From NCBI RefSeq assembly GCF_041146795.1, contig NC_135172.1:36751623-36815622 (forward strand): a stretch of 64,000 bases of DNA. The letters are read 5' to 3'. The number at the start of each line of letters is the position of its first letter. The stretch's first letter is position 1. The notes beneath the pieces were generated by a model. That model worked only from the letters and a program-made list of their open reading frames with translations, ran no database searches and had not been told where the DNA came from. Below, piece by piece: positions 19,467-57,047 of this stretch. The stretch is from Maylandia zebra (Eukaryota; Chordata; Actinopteri; Cichliformes; Cichlidae). The translations under genes were made by a program, and so were the position numbers.

Positions 19467-19694
19467 CAGAGGTGTGGACTCGAGTCACATGACTTGGACT
19501 CGAGTCAGACTCGAGTCATTAATTTTATGACTTTAGACTTGACTTGAAAAAATGTTCTAAGACTTGTGACTTGACTTGGACTTTTACACCAATGACTTGG
19601 GACTTGAATTGGACTTGAACCGGTTTACTTGAAAAGACTTGATATTTTACCCCAAATACAAAATTTAACATGCATATTATATAGAGATTGAAAA

Positions 19695-19740
19695 TGTGAC
19701 GTCATTCACGGGTAGAACCGCAAAGGATTCTGGGAACTCG
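19695..19740 (+). promoter_or_regulatory. Promoter-like motifs inside the hAT element
   Basis: A full palindromic CRE, TGACGTCA (19697-19704), is followed 20-35 bp later by ggattctgggaactcgt, whose reverse strand TTCCCAGAAT resembles the ZNF143/THAP11 promoter motif. Both lie directly before the THAP exon. Binding is inferred only. Confidence 0.4.
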
Positions 19741-20042
19741 TGGCAAGCGGTACTAACGCACGCAGGCTTTCAATTAAAATCAGTTATACAGCGATAAAAA
19801 GAAACACAAGAAGCCGTTGTATTATTAACTGCAATAGCCGGTCGCATGACAGCCACGGGAAGCCGACGGGTAAAGAGATCGGTTGTTATCGGATTACGTC
19901 GTTGAAGAGAAATTGTTCGAGCCATGTTTCCGAAGTAACAAAGACGCGACGGATGGTCTGGATTGCAGCCATTCAAAGGTCAAATATAACGTCCCAGAAC
20001 ACTCCAGCTCACAGGTTAGTCTGCTCCAAGCATTTACACGAA
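19740..20042 (+). pseudogene. THAP zinc-finger exon of a transposase (start codon lost)
   Basis: The frame contains RCIINCNSRSHDSHGKPTG, RRMVWIAAIQRS and HRLVCSKHLHEG, giving a THAP-like Cys-x3-Cys ... Trp ... Cys-x2-His arrangement. The Cys-Cys to Cys-His spacing is about 63 residues, somewhat long. A splice-donor-like GAAG|gtcagt at 20042-20048 follows the CSKH block, so it looks like a first coding exon. No in-frame ATG precedes it and a stop lies upstream, so it is probably decayed. THAP plus hAT is known from THAP12-like proteins. Confidence 0.65.
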
Positions 20043-21150
20043 GGTCAGTGTTTTTTAGTAGTTAATACGTCATTTTCATAACATAATTGGTGATATAGGT
20101 TACAAGCAAGTCTGGCGCTGAACAGAAATTGTCGCGCTATGCTCCTTTATTTATTGTGCATAAATAGTAAATTGTCCTGACACAATATTGCGTTTCGCTT
20201 CTGTTATTATGGTACATTGACAAAAACATATACTTTTATTCACAGGATAAAACAGGTTTTTTGTATCACTAATTGCCCAGTACGATTACAGCATACAGTA
20301 TTATTGTCACTGCTACATTTCTGTGATGGGTACCAGAAATTATTTCCACTACTAATTAATTACCGTTGAGCTCAAAGGTTATATTAATAAACGGTTAACG
20401 AATGTGTATTTATGACAACAATTTGTGAGACTGGTAAACTTATGATACGTACGATGGTCTTTCGTTCTACACGGTACATTTCAAGGTCCTGCACCCATCC
20501 GTCGGTAAACTGTACCTGGGCTTGTTGCAGTGACCTGAAGTTACTAAACTTCATGAGTGTATGCACTCACTCCAAGAACCGTATGATTATAAATATGCAT
20601 ATAAATATGCTACGATGAGATAGCTGACTTCATCTAACTAGCAAATGTTGTCCAGGCTACGTTGGTGATACAGTTTTTTTAATGTGTATGATATTTTTGT
20701 CATGCGATTTTAAAGCTGGTCCTACAACCGCATCCAAGAATAACATGCAGCTTATCTCAGAACTGTCGGTGAAAACTATTCTTGGAGCTAGGTTTAATTG
20801 AGCTGCATTTTAAAGAGGTGCAATTTCACAATTTGTGTATATTTTCTAAGTTCACTATTTTGTCATGTGTTGAGAAAAACACAGATTTTAAAATTACATG
20901 GTCTAATATTTACATTTAGCATAAGTGCAACATTATTTTTTCGTTGTTTTTTTTTTTTTAAAGACTCGAAAGGACTTGAAATTCAAAGTTTCAGACTTGT
21001 GACTTGACTCGGACTTTTACACCAATGACTTGAGACTCGACTCTGACTTGCCTGACATTACTTGAGACTTGACTTGAGACTTGAGGATAAAGACTTGAGA
21101 CTTACTTGAGACTTGCAAAACAATGACTTGGTCCCACCTCTGCTGAAAAG

Positions 21151-24100
21151 CAAACTGAAACAGCTAGCCAGCTCTGGTGCAGTTAAAATGAAGTTGATGA
21201 CTGATGTTTTTATGAGAGAGTCGATGAGAAGACTTTACCAAAAGCATGACAATTCTTCCCTCGTATCATTCTGTAGATGTGTTGGGACATGTGAAATATA
21301 TGTAATTAAACTTGGAGTTTGACTACATGTTAGCATGCAAGTGGCTCACCAACATTCAGAGATGTAGTTTTTCTGCCAATGCTGTATATGTTTGGGTTTT
21401 GTTTTGTTTTTTGGGGTAGTGTCCCGAAGAGTCTGGTCAAACAATGATTTTATTGAACACACGCGCGGGGAGATGGATACTGCACGCAATCAGCATAGAT
21501 CTCCACCCAAAAATACACAAGCAATTGCTTTTATAATGTCAGGGTTTGACGCCCCTTCTCGCGTTTTCCAAGAACATTATTTGCATCTTAAGAACATTAT
21601 TTACATTTCTTACAGACAATGATCAATTTTAAGAGATAAGTGCAGACACCAAAGTTCCCCTCCCTAGCATCTTTGTCCAAATATGGCGATGAATTCAGGC
21701 GCCTGAAGATCCTCCGGGACTTGTCTTCTTTTTGACACATCTTCTGTCACCTGTTACTAAGCAAACTCAAATGCAACAAGAAGCTGAATACATTCAGGCC
21801 TTCACTCAAGCCTGTTTCTAGATTATATGTATTATATGTGTTTTGTAGGCATGTATGCAGTTTTAACCTTCCATAGCTCCAAGTCACTTACACAATAGAT
21901 CGCCCGGACATCGCACCGAACGAGGCTTATGACTTTTCCTTAATTGACTGAGCTTTAACAATTTAATAAGCACAAAATGCAATGTGTGTATACAATTATT
22001 ATGGCTGCCCCTGTAATAAAAGGTTAATGTAAAGCCAGCAGGTTTAATAACCATCTTAATGTAGATTATATTGTTAATGCAATGTTAATGCTGCAGGATA
22101 TATTGTAGCTATAAAATAATTTCTTTAATTCTACAGTAGTTAACTGTTACAGCAACAAATTTAGGCCATAAAGAGCTCTTTTATTTTTATTTTGCTATCG
22201 TGTCTGTACTATAATTGTCCTTTGAAAAGTCCTTTCTCCTTTTCTTTCGTGACCCCGACCACTGTGAAGCAAAAGTGTTCATGAGGCGGCAACCACCACT
22301 GTATAAGCATGTGCAACAGGACCTGAGTGTTCACACAGACATCACATGTTCACACAACCTCATCATGGAAAAACTGTATTTTCTGGCAATTGCTATTTAT
22401 TAACAAATGTTCTGCTGCCGCACGCCCTTAAGTTAACTGGTGTACGTAATAATCCTGCCTGCTGCAGTACTTCCACCTGGGCTCTAACTGGCATTTCTTC
22501 TGATTTCACTCTAATAAAATAATTAATAATTTTGTATCAACTGTTTTTTCAAAGTAGCTTCTTTCAATGTGAAATCCTTTGTAGTTTTTCTCATCAACAC
22601 TTTCTGTGCTATTGAGCAGATCTGGTACGTCCAGAAATATGAGATGCTGGTCTGATACTGCTGGACCAACTTCTATGGCATCATCTCTCTATGTTACCAT
22701 ACTTGCCGAACTGCTTATTTCACAGTGTGTGAATAATCAGTCCTTTTTGTGAATGAGCAACTCGGCAGGTGCCTGGGCAGCAGGGTGATAAATACTTGTC
22801 GGCTTGTATCACTCGCAGGGTCATGTGAGAAAGGTCTAGACTCTGCAGACTGAGAAAATGGATCTGACACTCTAAGATCATACGAGCAGTGTCTTCTTCA
22901 TCCCACCAGTTTAAACAATACAGCAGTCGTGCTGACAGACAGGAAGCAGAAGTCAAAGCTCAAGCAAAGAGCAAAGCTTTAAGCACGGATTACGATGGCA
23001 CTGTGGGTTAAAGCAGGAGGGAGAAAAGCGGAAGGCAGAGCCCAGGTCTAATTGCTTGCGTAGGTTGACACATCTGAATTTACGGCCTGCAGTGGAGCAG
23101 TGCCACTCATTTAAGACTCTTTATTTAAGAGCTAAGAAAAAAAACACACACATAACAGATATTTTGTTCACTTGTTTCATAATCTGTTTAAGTCTCCTCT
23201 TTTCACTTTGCTGTTGCTAAATTTGTCTTGCCTTGCTCAAACGTAAAAAGCCAAAATGACACCATTATTTTGACTAGACTGTTTTCCTCCCAGAGAGAGA
23301 GGCCAGAGGAAGTGTAGGTGACCTAGACTGGTTAACCACCACACAACCACGAGTTGGCTGGGGCACTGCCACCTCCGCAGCCACCCTCTGCATCCAGCGC
23401 CTGCCAGGTCCACATTACTACTACTACATGCCATGACCACAAGTGGCAATGTTCCAGTTCTAGCGTCCCATTGGGTCCACGCTGGGTGCTTTCTCTCTCC
23501 TCATCGGTATAAACAGTCTGCAGTCTGGCCATCGACTGACACGAAGCTCATTTGGGTCGCATTTACAGGCCAGACGTGCATATGTTTGCATTTGGGTCTG
23601 TAACAACAGTTTGCACAGCGCTTGCTCTTCACTGCATGTGCACAGTTCTGCATGTGTGTGTTGTTTTTGTGCTCCTTTTTCTCCACGAATTGCAAAACCC
23701 AACCTCAAGCTCCTGTCTGGGAATGATCAGCTGAGATCTCGGTTGAGAGGCTGCAGTGAAGGTTATTCTTGACCCAAGAAAGGATATTAAAGTGTATCTG
23801 TGGCCAATCTGCAAACCCATAGAATATATAAGCACGTTTACTAACAAGCTTTTTTAGGACCCATTTAGAGGAGCATAACACAGAAACTTCAGGCTAGATC
23901 AAGTAAACATAAACAGCATAATGCAGAGCCACCTTTTGGGAAGATTTCTCACACGCTTCTGAAGCCATTTACTCGATGTTGTCATCTTTCTACTGCTGAT
24001 TAGAAAACACAAACACACTCGGCCACAGAGAATCAAGCCTCAGTTATGTGAGTTAAAACAAAAAGGGAGCACATGCCAAATCTCTTTTTTTCTCAATGTT

Positions 24101-25670
24101 TGGACCTGAGGTATTATTTGGGACAAAAGGTGCACTTTCAGCAGCTACAGTCACATACACACACCACCCACTTCATTGGCTGTGATACACTGCCTGTGGT
24201 GTTTCGGACCATTTCTTGGTAGCAGCAACTCTCCACTCATGCTTTAGGACTGAGACATAACACAACACTCGGTTAGACCGTGAAAGTTTAGATCTGACAG
24301 TCAGCTACATTAAGTTAACAATTACACTAATTCATTTTCTCTTAATGCTTATTGGTTACTGTTGAAGTCAGCAGGGTAAGCTTTAGGGAAAATCTGAACT
24401 TTCTAACCCTCTGACCACACCTAAAAAAAAAAACCTAACACAAAATATTTATTGCTAACCAGTATTTTTAACCATAATTACAGTTCCAGACTCCCTCTTG
24501 GTGTCTTCTCTATTTGCTCCATGAAACAGCTTTGAAACCAAAAAGCGTCACTTACAAATGAATTTGCATGTCATGTTGCATAACATTTTGCAGTAGAGGC
24601 TAACTGAAGTGCTGAATAAAAAGCTCTTGATTGCATGGAGGAGAATCATAAAGTGATGAGTCACTTTTAAAAGAATAATAATCTCATATTTGCACATGGC
24701 GAGACACAGGGCCTGGTGGTGGTCTGCCTCTCTGCCGAACTTTCCATGTTTCTTCTTTGTGGTGATGATGCCGGTGTTGTTAGTCCCAGTCAAGACAGTG
24801 TCATACTTTCCTGCGCAGCTGCTGTGCTGAAGTTTTCCCTTGTGTATTACCCGGACTAACCAGCATCACGCCATTTCGTGATGCTTTTCAGCAGACTACA
24901 AACAGCTTTGAGACCATTCGCTCTTGTTTTTGCACTTTTCAATTATATAAAAGCTTTTTTAAGTCAGATTTTGCCCCAGTTTCACATTACAGATGTGCTG
25001 CATTTAAGTATTTGCACCTATTCCTTAACAAACTAGTGACAGTAACACAAGCAACCAAGTCCCCCTCTCGTCTTTCAGTTTTTTCACAGACGAAAGGGAC
25101 ACAGATTTACTAACCCCCATCTTATTCAGCATGATGATGTCACATTTTCCACTAACAGTGCATGTTTTAGCTCAGGAAGATGACTAATTAACCAAATATA
25201 TTATATTCTTGCCATATCAGCAATTTGTCCAATACTTGGAAATGCATGTGATGCTTTGTGCTACCAAGATAGTTCCACAAAAACAGTGTTTAGACTAAAA
25301 AATAGAACATTTCAAATACACAGCAGCTCAAATATTATGACATATGCTATAAGTTGGTGCTACCTAGGCTTGGTGAACTTAGGTAAGAAAATATTCACTG
25401 CTAATATCTTGGATTTGTGCTAAGTGGAGATCTTATAAGCATGGTATTTATCTGAGTGTGGCTAGTTTCAGTTTACAAGGTATGTCTATGCACAAACAGA
25501 CACTTTGTGGTCAGACAACTGGCTGTTTGGGATGTGGGGAAAGAGGGGAAAAGAGGGAGCAAGGCAGGAGGTGAGGGGCACTGAATGAAGATGGGAGGAG
25601 TGTGTCTGGGTGTGGAGCTGTCATCCCACTGAGGGAGTAGCTGTGGTGTTTTGATCAAAATCCAGAAGAT
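21151..25670. other. Gene-free stretch upstream of abcc6
   Basis: No conserved exon or intact element. A patch at about 21410-21660 (tttattgaacacacgcgcgg onward) looks like a decayed LTR in reverse orientation but has no partner or duplication. The rest is unremarkable. Confidence 0.45.
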
Positions 25671-25674
25671 GTGG

Positions 25675-25729
25675 GAGAGAAAAGAGGGGTGTGAGTAAAT
25701 GAGGGAGAGAAAGAGGGAGAGTGTGAGAG

Positions 25730-25787
<58 letters not shown>

Positions 25788-26184
25788 CCACCCACCCAAC
25801 AAGGAGACACACTCATAAACAGCAGGCAGACTGAGTGAGACTCAGAAAGACACAGAATCTCAGGGCAGCACCAGTTCAAACAGCGAGGCAGACAGAAACA
25901 GCGTTTGATTGAGAGAAGCTGTTTTATTAAAGAGCAGGAAAGGTCACACACTCAAACAGACACACACACTAATAAACACAGCGTACCACACAGACAGACA
26001 AGCGAGGACTGGCTAAACCCAAGAAACACAACCATTAGTCTTTTAGGACTCAGTGTCTCTCCCCCCGTCACACATACATACACCCACCGGTGCTGTTGCA
26101 GAGAGTCTGTGCTACCCATTGTGAGGAGCAGTGCTGATCGAGCCCAACAAGTGGAGCAACAGGGAGGAAGGAGCCAACGAGTGG
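25675..26184 (+). promoter_or_regulatory. Presumed abcc6 promoter/5' UTR with (GA)n tract
   Basis: The 510 bp before the abcc6 start hold a purine-rich block with an uninterrupted (GA)n at about 25733-25780, then sequence rich in cagacag and cacac words. No clear TATA box and no upstream exon could be identified. GA tracts can bind GAGA-type factors, but a regulatory role is only inferred from position. Confidence 0.35.
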
Positions 26185-51082
<24,898 letters not shown>

Positions 51083-52340
51083 GTCTCCGCTGGGCTTTGG
51101 CCATAGAACTGATGACCTGGTGTACAGATGTGGCACCTTATGCTTATGGCTCTCCAACACACATTAATCTGGGCCATTCCAAGCTTTGTGGCAGCTCCAA
51201 AGACCTCTCCGTGAGGGCATTGTCGATGAATCTCAAAAGCATTTGTTGGTTTTTAACAGACAGACACACTGTCCCAAGTCAGGAAAAGACATTGTTAACC
51301 TCAGAGGATGAAAACTATACAGGAATGCTATACTGGATATTTGAGTCTCACTACAAATGTTGTATTTCGATTAATGGAGTCAGTTTATTCCATAAACAGG
51401 ATTAAGCCAAAGGCTGGAATGAAAGGGTAACACAAATCTTAAGGATTTTCATTCTCTTTAAGAATGGAAGCTATATTATTTTTGTAGTTTTATAAGTGTG
51501 TATTTTTTTATGTTTTCTCAGGCTTAAATATGGATGTTTACTCACTCTTTTTTTTAGCCTTGTATAGAAAGAAGAGGCAATTTTATAATTTTAAAATGAT
51601 AGAAGTCTTATTTTGTCTTCTTGTCTCAGAAAGTGGGTCAGGAAATTCTCTGACACACTAACCTTCAAAAGGTTCACTTTGGCAAAGGATGAGCAAATGA
51701 GGTTTGTACTGCATTCAAAATCTGAGCTTGGGGCAGCCAATTTGGAGTTTTTATATGTCAGGGAAAATGAGGAAAACATTGAAGTGAGCCAACACATTAG
51801 CAATCGTCCAACTATGTTGTGGCCATTGTTTATTTCTGTCAAAGTAAACACATAAAACTGTCAATAGAGTCCTTTCTGGTCAGATTTAACCTGACACCGG
51901 TAGTGAAAACCACCATGAATGAAGAGAATGCCTCATGAAAACAATGGTGATAAATCTCTGTGTGATTGTCTCTCAGCGTCTACCACACAGACCAGGCCAT
52001 ACACACACGGAGAAGATAAAAATCAGTGTTTGTTTGTTTTATTTTTTATGGTGCTGACATGTTGATTTTACTCTCTATTCAAAGAATGAACCCTATGAAC
52101 TTTTCAAGGAGAAGAAGCATTTACTGTTTTGTCTTACTGGTTTAGACAATATATTCTAAGAGAAACCCAAGTTTTTATTTATACCATTTGACAAAATGTA
52201 TTAAGTGTCCTTAAAATTATGAGGATTATGTTATATTTATACTTTTTATAACAAGCTTGATCATTTTCACTGACCTTTTACTGTTAATGGCTTTTGTTCC
52301 ATACATCATGCTGGAAAATAAAATTTATTTGACTCAATGG
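51083..52340 (+). other. abcc6: abcc6 3' untranslated region
   Basis: AT-rich non-coding sequence from the stop codon to just past the AATAAA at 52317, about 1.25 kb. Short open frames inside have no recognisable domain. The exact cleavage site is inferred, not seen. Confidence 0.65.
52317..52322 (+). promoter_or_regulatory. abcc6 polyadenylation signal
   Basis: A canonical AATAAA is followed within 20-35 bp by a GT-rich stretch (ttatgtctggctttg), the usual downstream element. It is the first good hexamer I found after the abcc6 stop. Confidence 0.7.
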
Positions 52341-53512
52341 TTATGTCTGGCTTTGCATTCGTAAGTATATAATGGTAGGTGCTTTCACAACCAAGTGAAC
52401 GCAGATTGAAGAAGTGCTACAGAGCAATTAAGGCAACTTAAAATAATCACAGGATGGTGTCGAATGAGATTATATCTATGTATTTATATCAAATAATATT
52501 ATGCCCCACTGACTTCATCATTTTAAAAAAAAAAGACACATTTCAAGTAAAAACCAAGTATTTCCTAATAATTATATTTTGAAAGAGTCAGGCAAAAATG
52601 CCTGACTCTTTCATTTAGGACTGTTTCTTTAAACAAGACTTTTGCCTCCTCATGTGTCAAGTTCTGTATGTAGTTTAATCCACATCCACATTTTTGTGTC
52701 AGAGCCTGTGCACAGCTCATTCAATGTGAGATTTACTGTGGTTTGTTGCATGTAACCAGAGCTGAGTTTATAAAAACCAGGGAAAGGTGCATGTAAAATA
52801 TAAATTCACACAAAACTTAATTTAAGTTACCAAACTCAATCACTGGGTGGCAGACAGCTATGAAGCTGTTATCCAAGCTATGAAGCACAATAGCTGTTCG
52901 TTTACACCAATGACTGCAGAATGACTGTTTTGTCCTTCCAGTTACTGTTTTCTGCAGTCATGATGGGTAACCACGGGACAACAAACCCAGGAACACACAG
53001 GACTTAAATACAAAGAGTGATAATGAGGGAATCAGACACAGGAGGGGAGCACTGCAGGGAGCAATCGTACATCACAAGGAGTGGAGGAAGCAAAACTGAA
53101 AACATTAACAAAGGACGCAAGACTATCAACGTGAAAGGCACGGAGATGCGGACTTGACAGGGACACACGTCTGACGGGAGACAGAGCAAACATGGAGAAC
53201 AGGGAGACTTCACTGTCTATGGAGAGAAGAGGAGATGAATAAACACATAGACAAGGGTGACTCGACATGAAACGAGGAACACAGGAACGGCACAGAGAAA
53301 ACACGGAGACAGACTATACACAGCCTAAGATAAACACTGAGGGAGGGAGAACTACAGTCAATAAGAGCCTAAGACATAAAAGAGAGTCAAAACTGTGAAT
53401 AACACTCAAAGAATATTGTAACCCAACCAGTGCAACCAGTGCAGGGGCAGAGTCCCTACAGCCCGGACTCTGCGTTGTGTAATTTTGTGTTGGATTGGGG
53501 TGTACAGAGTAG
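52341..53512. other. Intergenic sequence with decayed repeats
   Basis: Contains a perfect hairpin at 52581-52612. From about 52965 a purine-rich patch (acccaggaacacacaggact, gggaatcagacacaggaggg) looks like the untranslated part of an old retroelement, though no end could be fixed. No gene was seen. Confidence 0.45.
52581..52612. repeat. Perfect 14-bp stem hairpin
   Basis: GAAAGAGTCAGGCA and its exact complement surround an AAAA loop, about 260 bp after the abcc6 poly(A) signal. No function is assigned. Confidence 0.8.
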
Positions 53513-53900
53513 GGGTGGGTTTTGATTATCGATTTATCGATTAAAATCGATTCTAGCTTGGATAACGTGATATCATTCATTAAAATCCTGAATTGATTTT
53601 TTAAATATAAAATTACTTTGCCCGAAACACCAGAATATCAGGTTAAACCTCACAAAATTTCAACAACCACCAAACAGCTAAAACAGTAAACGAGAGCATC
53701 AAAACAAAACGCATGTTAGCTTGAAAAGTTAACAAATTGACAACAGCTTAAGGAAAACAAGTATTAACTGTAATAAAATGGTAAAACATAATAATAACCC
53801 TTTTTTGCACGCACGAGATCGGGGTCGGATCAAAAAATAGGCGTGCACTATTAACACCGAAAACATGGTCGGTTTTGAGTTTTGCGCATGCGCAGTAACA
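53513..53900. mobile_element. Probable hAT-type MITE fragment
   Basis: Starts aggggtgggttttgattatc and is followed by atcgatt/aatcgat words, a pattern I associate with hAT MITEs in fish. The right terminus and duplication were not found, so limits and class are tentative. Confidence 0.35.
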
Positions 53901-53964
53901 ACAAGTAGGACAGCTTGATAGGTAGGATGTTTTGTCAGAATACCTGCAATGTAGCATCATGATG

Positions 53965-54196
53965 CTAACGGAGTTCTGGCTAAAACCACTAACTCTGGAT
54001 ACGAGCGTGACACTGCAACTGCTGCGGGCGGACGGGACGAGAGAGGAAAACCAACACTAATAAGAGGAAGGGGGGGAGGGGATGACAGATGGTGTAACCC
54101 TGGACACATCACTGTGAAAGAAATACTGTGTAGCAGAAACATTGAGCTGTTAGCCATTAGCATGCCTCCGTACTACCTCCCCAGGGATGTTATCAC
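53965..54196 (+). pseudogene. LINE endonuclease fragment, left of an insertion
   Basis: The frame before the hAT-like element ends CSRNIELLAISMPPYYLPRD, then VIT, matching the xPYYLPRE block of fish L2/Rex1-type endonucleases. It continues across the insertion at 57432 as ITEYVLPLANVDAACDSLHS. Upstream residues are diverged, so the start is approximate. Confidence 0.65.
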
Positions 54197-54589
54197 TAGG
54201 GTTGCCAACTCCCTGAAAAATAAATAAGGGACACCTCGTGGCCAGGACCGGGCGACCCAGTTGTCTTCACCCTTCCCAGTGTGGTGAATTTTCTAGCTCT
54301 TTTTTTGTGTGTGAAATTATTTTTTTAACCATTTGACTTGAAGTTGATTTAAGTAGATGCATATTCTATTCTTTGTGATATCAACACATGTGAAACAAAT
54401 GATCATTTAGCTATTTATTTTTAGCTCAAAATGACAACATTAACACAATAAAACAGGTCTCTTTCTTAAACAGAAGCCTGTCATGCTTAACTTTTGAGAA
54501 TATAAGTAAATCTTTCTTTAAAAGAACTCTGTCCTGCTTAACTTAAAATAATAGAAAACAATAGAAAGAAAAATATTCTTGTAACAGTG

Positions 54590-55005
54590 CCAAGCTGGTC
54601 AAGAAGGCTCACCAGCGCCTCTTCTTCTTGAGGACTCTGAGGAAGAACCACCTGTCCTCAGACATCCTGGTGAACTTCTATCGCTGCACCATCGAGAGCA
54701 TCCTGACCAACTGTATAACAGTCTGGTACGGGAACTGCTCTGCCTCGGACCGGAAGGCGTTGCAGAGGGTCGTGAAAACTGCCCAGCGCATCGCCGGAGC
54801 ACCACTTCCTGCCATAAAAGACATCTACAGGAAGCGGTGTCTGAAAAGGGCTGGGAAAATCATCAAAGACCCCAGTCACCCATCACATGGACTCTTCACC
54901 CTCCTGCCCTCTGGGAGGCGCCACAGGAGCCTCCGGACTAAGACCACCAGGTACCGGAACAGCTTCTTCCCCACAGCTGTCAGACTCCTGAACTCTGCCT
55001 CCTGA
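54590..55005 (+). pseudogene. LINE ORF2 C-terminal fragment
   Basis: Frame with FLRTLRKNHLSSDILVNFYR, SILTNCITVWYGNCSASDRK and LQRVVKTAQRIAGAPLPAIK, then a Cys/His/Arg-rich end (HGLFTLLPSGRRHRSLRTKT). This is the thumb and C-terminal part of an L2/Rex1-like reverse transcriptase. It is open to its natural stop at about 55005 but lacks the catalytic core. Confidence 0.75.
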
Positions 55006-56035
55006 CATCTGACCCACGTTAAACTCATGGACTGAACATACACACACCCACAATGGACAACTGTACCCTCAAACACACAATAATAACATGGACTGAACCA
55101 CCACTCACAACCACTAGCACTTTATATAGCCTCTGTAGAAACTATCTACACCCTCACTTATCTTAACTGCACTACTGTATAGCTCTGTGTAAATAATCAT
55201 TCTGTACATTCGATAATCTTTAATCCTACAACTGTTTACAACTTGCATAGTTCCCATTTCTGTATAGCTGTATATCTCGGATTCTGTAAAGTTATTTATT
55301 TCATATTCTGTATAGTTTTTCATATTTATATCCTGTTCATAGCCTGTACATACTTATAGTTATAGAATATTCACAACATACTTCATACCGTGTACATTAT
55401 AACATACCATAATAGACCCATTTCTGTAATATACTCACATATCTATATTATTGCTGTTAAAGATATTCTATTATCAAAGTACTCAGATGCAATGAAATAT
55501 CACTCAGACACTTAGAGCAGTTTTAAACGTGCACGGGTGAGAGACTCAGGGAGAGACTCACACACCTCCTTGGTGCAGTCTGGCTTTATTTATACACATC
55601 ATGAAGCATACAAAAAAGGAAATATCATCCTTATCTTGTCAAGAAAACAGGTGTGGTTTATCAAAAAACTTCGTGTTCTCTACAAGGTTGTTTCTTACTC
55701 GTGGGTGGCGGTTTCCTGCTAGTGTGAAGGCAAACAGTGACAATGTGAAGGCAAAGACTGATAATGTGAAGGCAAGCAGTTTCCGTTATAAAGTAGGGAG
55801 CCAGCAATTAAAATATGCAGCTGGTTGAGTACAGAACAGAAATATAAACACTCTTAGCTGATTATTATATGAATAATAAAATCTTTAAAAGCAAAAATAC
55901 TCTGACAATTGCTAATATATATTGTAATATATCTATATCACTAAAGCACTTCTGGATGGATGCAAACTGCATTTCGTTGCCCTGTACCTGTGCATGTGCA
56001 ATGACAATAAAGTTGAATTCTATTCTATTCTATTT
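54590..56035 (+). mobile_element. 5'-truncated LINE with 3' tail
   Basis: Starts inside the end of the RT ORF and finishes in a typical fish LINE tail: ctgcatttcgttgccctgta, cctgtgcatgtgcaatgaca and a run of attct repeats. About 450 bp near 55500-55930 (cacgggtgagagactcaggg onward) do not look like LINE sequence and may be a further insertion. 5' truncation is the usual product of target-primed reverse transcription. Confidence 0.7.
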
Positions 56036-56372
56036 AGTGCATTTAGTACAATTGGCTTCAGTTGAGGTATTATTTCAGCTTTTCTAATGCTAATCAGCTG
56101 CTCCTGTTTGTAAACCCACTTGTTCCCATGATTACGCATCATAACTCATCATCATTATTCACCTATGTATTACTTTTATGTATTAGTCATCTATTTGTTG
56201 TAATCATCTATCCTTGCAGTTGTTTATTACACAAAATAAATTATATTATCACACTTCTGGCCACATAGCGCTGATATTCACTGCACATGCCCATATTAAC
56301 TTTTTCCAGCCAGGTGTTTTCCTTTTCCCATTCTTCTCTTTCTCTGAGGGGAACAAACATTGCTGCTCTAAT

Positions 56373-57047
56373 GCTGGGCTTACACTGTGCGGTTTTAGGC
56401 CCATTTTGAGCCGATTTTTGAGTGATCGGACCGATTTTGGCCTTCATCGTGCGTCATGTAGTATACGTTGGGTAACGAGAAGTGATTAACACCTCACGAC
56501 CAGTTCCCGATCATCAATCGCTCGTGAGGGTGTCACCGCAGCTGCTCGCGCGCAAACACGTAAACGTCGGTGAAAAAGACGGAGCAGCACGGCAGTGCAG
56601 CGTGTGATCTGGACACAAGCGATGGAGGCACAACTTGTAGAACTTTGGAAAGCTCATCCGAGCCTTTTCGATGTGGCCTCACAAAATTATCACGACCACA
56701 ACAACCGTGAAAATAGTTGGATTTACACTGCTGCTTAATCACAGCTGCCTGATCAATGTTTTTCATTAGCAATTTAGCAAAGTTGATGGTGGTGGTGTGT
56801 CTGTGTGAGTGAAAGACAGAGAGAGAGAGCGACAGATTTTCTGTTATAACCTTCATTTTATGGCGGGGGTAACTACTTTGGCACAACAGCGGCACAGTGT
56901 GAGCACTCAGGTCGCATCAGAGCATCGGGCGGTACAGTGTGAGAGTACATCGTGACCTATGAACTTCTAACCCCTGTGAGTCAATCGTGCAGTTTGAGCA
57001 GGAGCTGAATAATGTGACTGAAAAAAATCGCACAGTGTCTGCCCAGC
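56373..57047. mobile_element. 675-bp MITE with 20-bp TIRs
   Basis: Left GCTGGGCTTACACTGTGCGG and right (reverse complement) GCTGGGCAGACACTGTGCGA share 17 of 20 bases. The interior has no transposase frame. The inverted similarity extends a few bases outward, so the exact ends and any duplication are unclear. Confidence 0.6.

Larger units (their letters stand above)
19467..21142. mobile_element. hAT-like DNA transposon with internal THAP exon
   Basis: The unit begins CAGAGGTGTGGAC and ends GTCCCACCTCTG, inverted repeats resembling hAT termini such as Tol2. It is flanked by a perfect 8-bp duplication, CTGAAAAG (19459-19466 and 21143-21150). Both subterminal parts are made of repeated gacttg/gactcgagtc words in opposite senses, at 19480-19640 and 20960-21130. 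The middle (about 19690-20050) holds promoter-like motifs and a THAP-type exon. No hAT transposase core is present, so the 1676-bp unit is non-autonomous. Confidence 0.85.

Noticed and set aside
21410..21660. Possible LTR in reverse orientation
   Set aside because: LTR-like wording, but I could not find terminal TG/CA ends, a target duplication or a partner.
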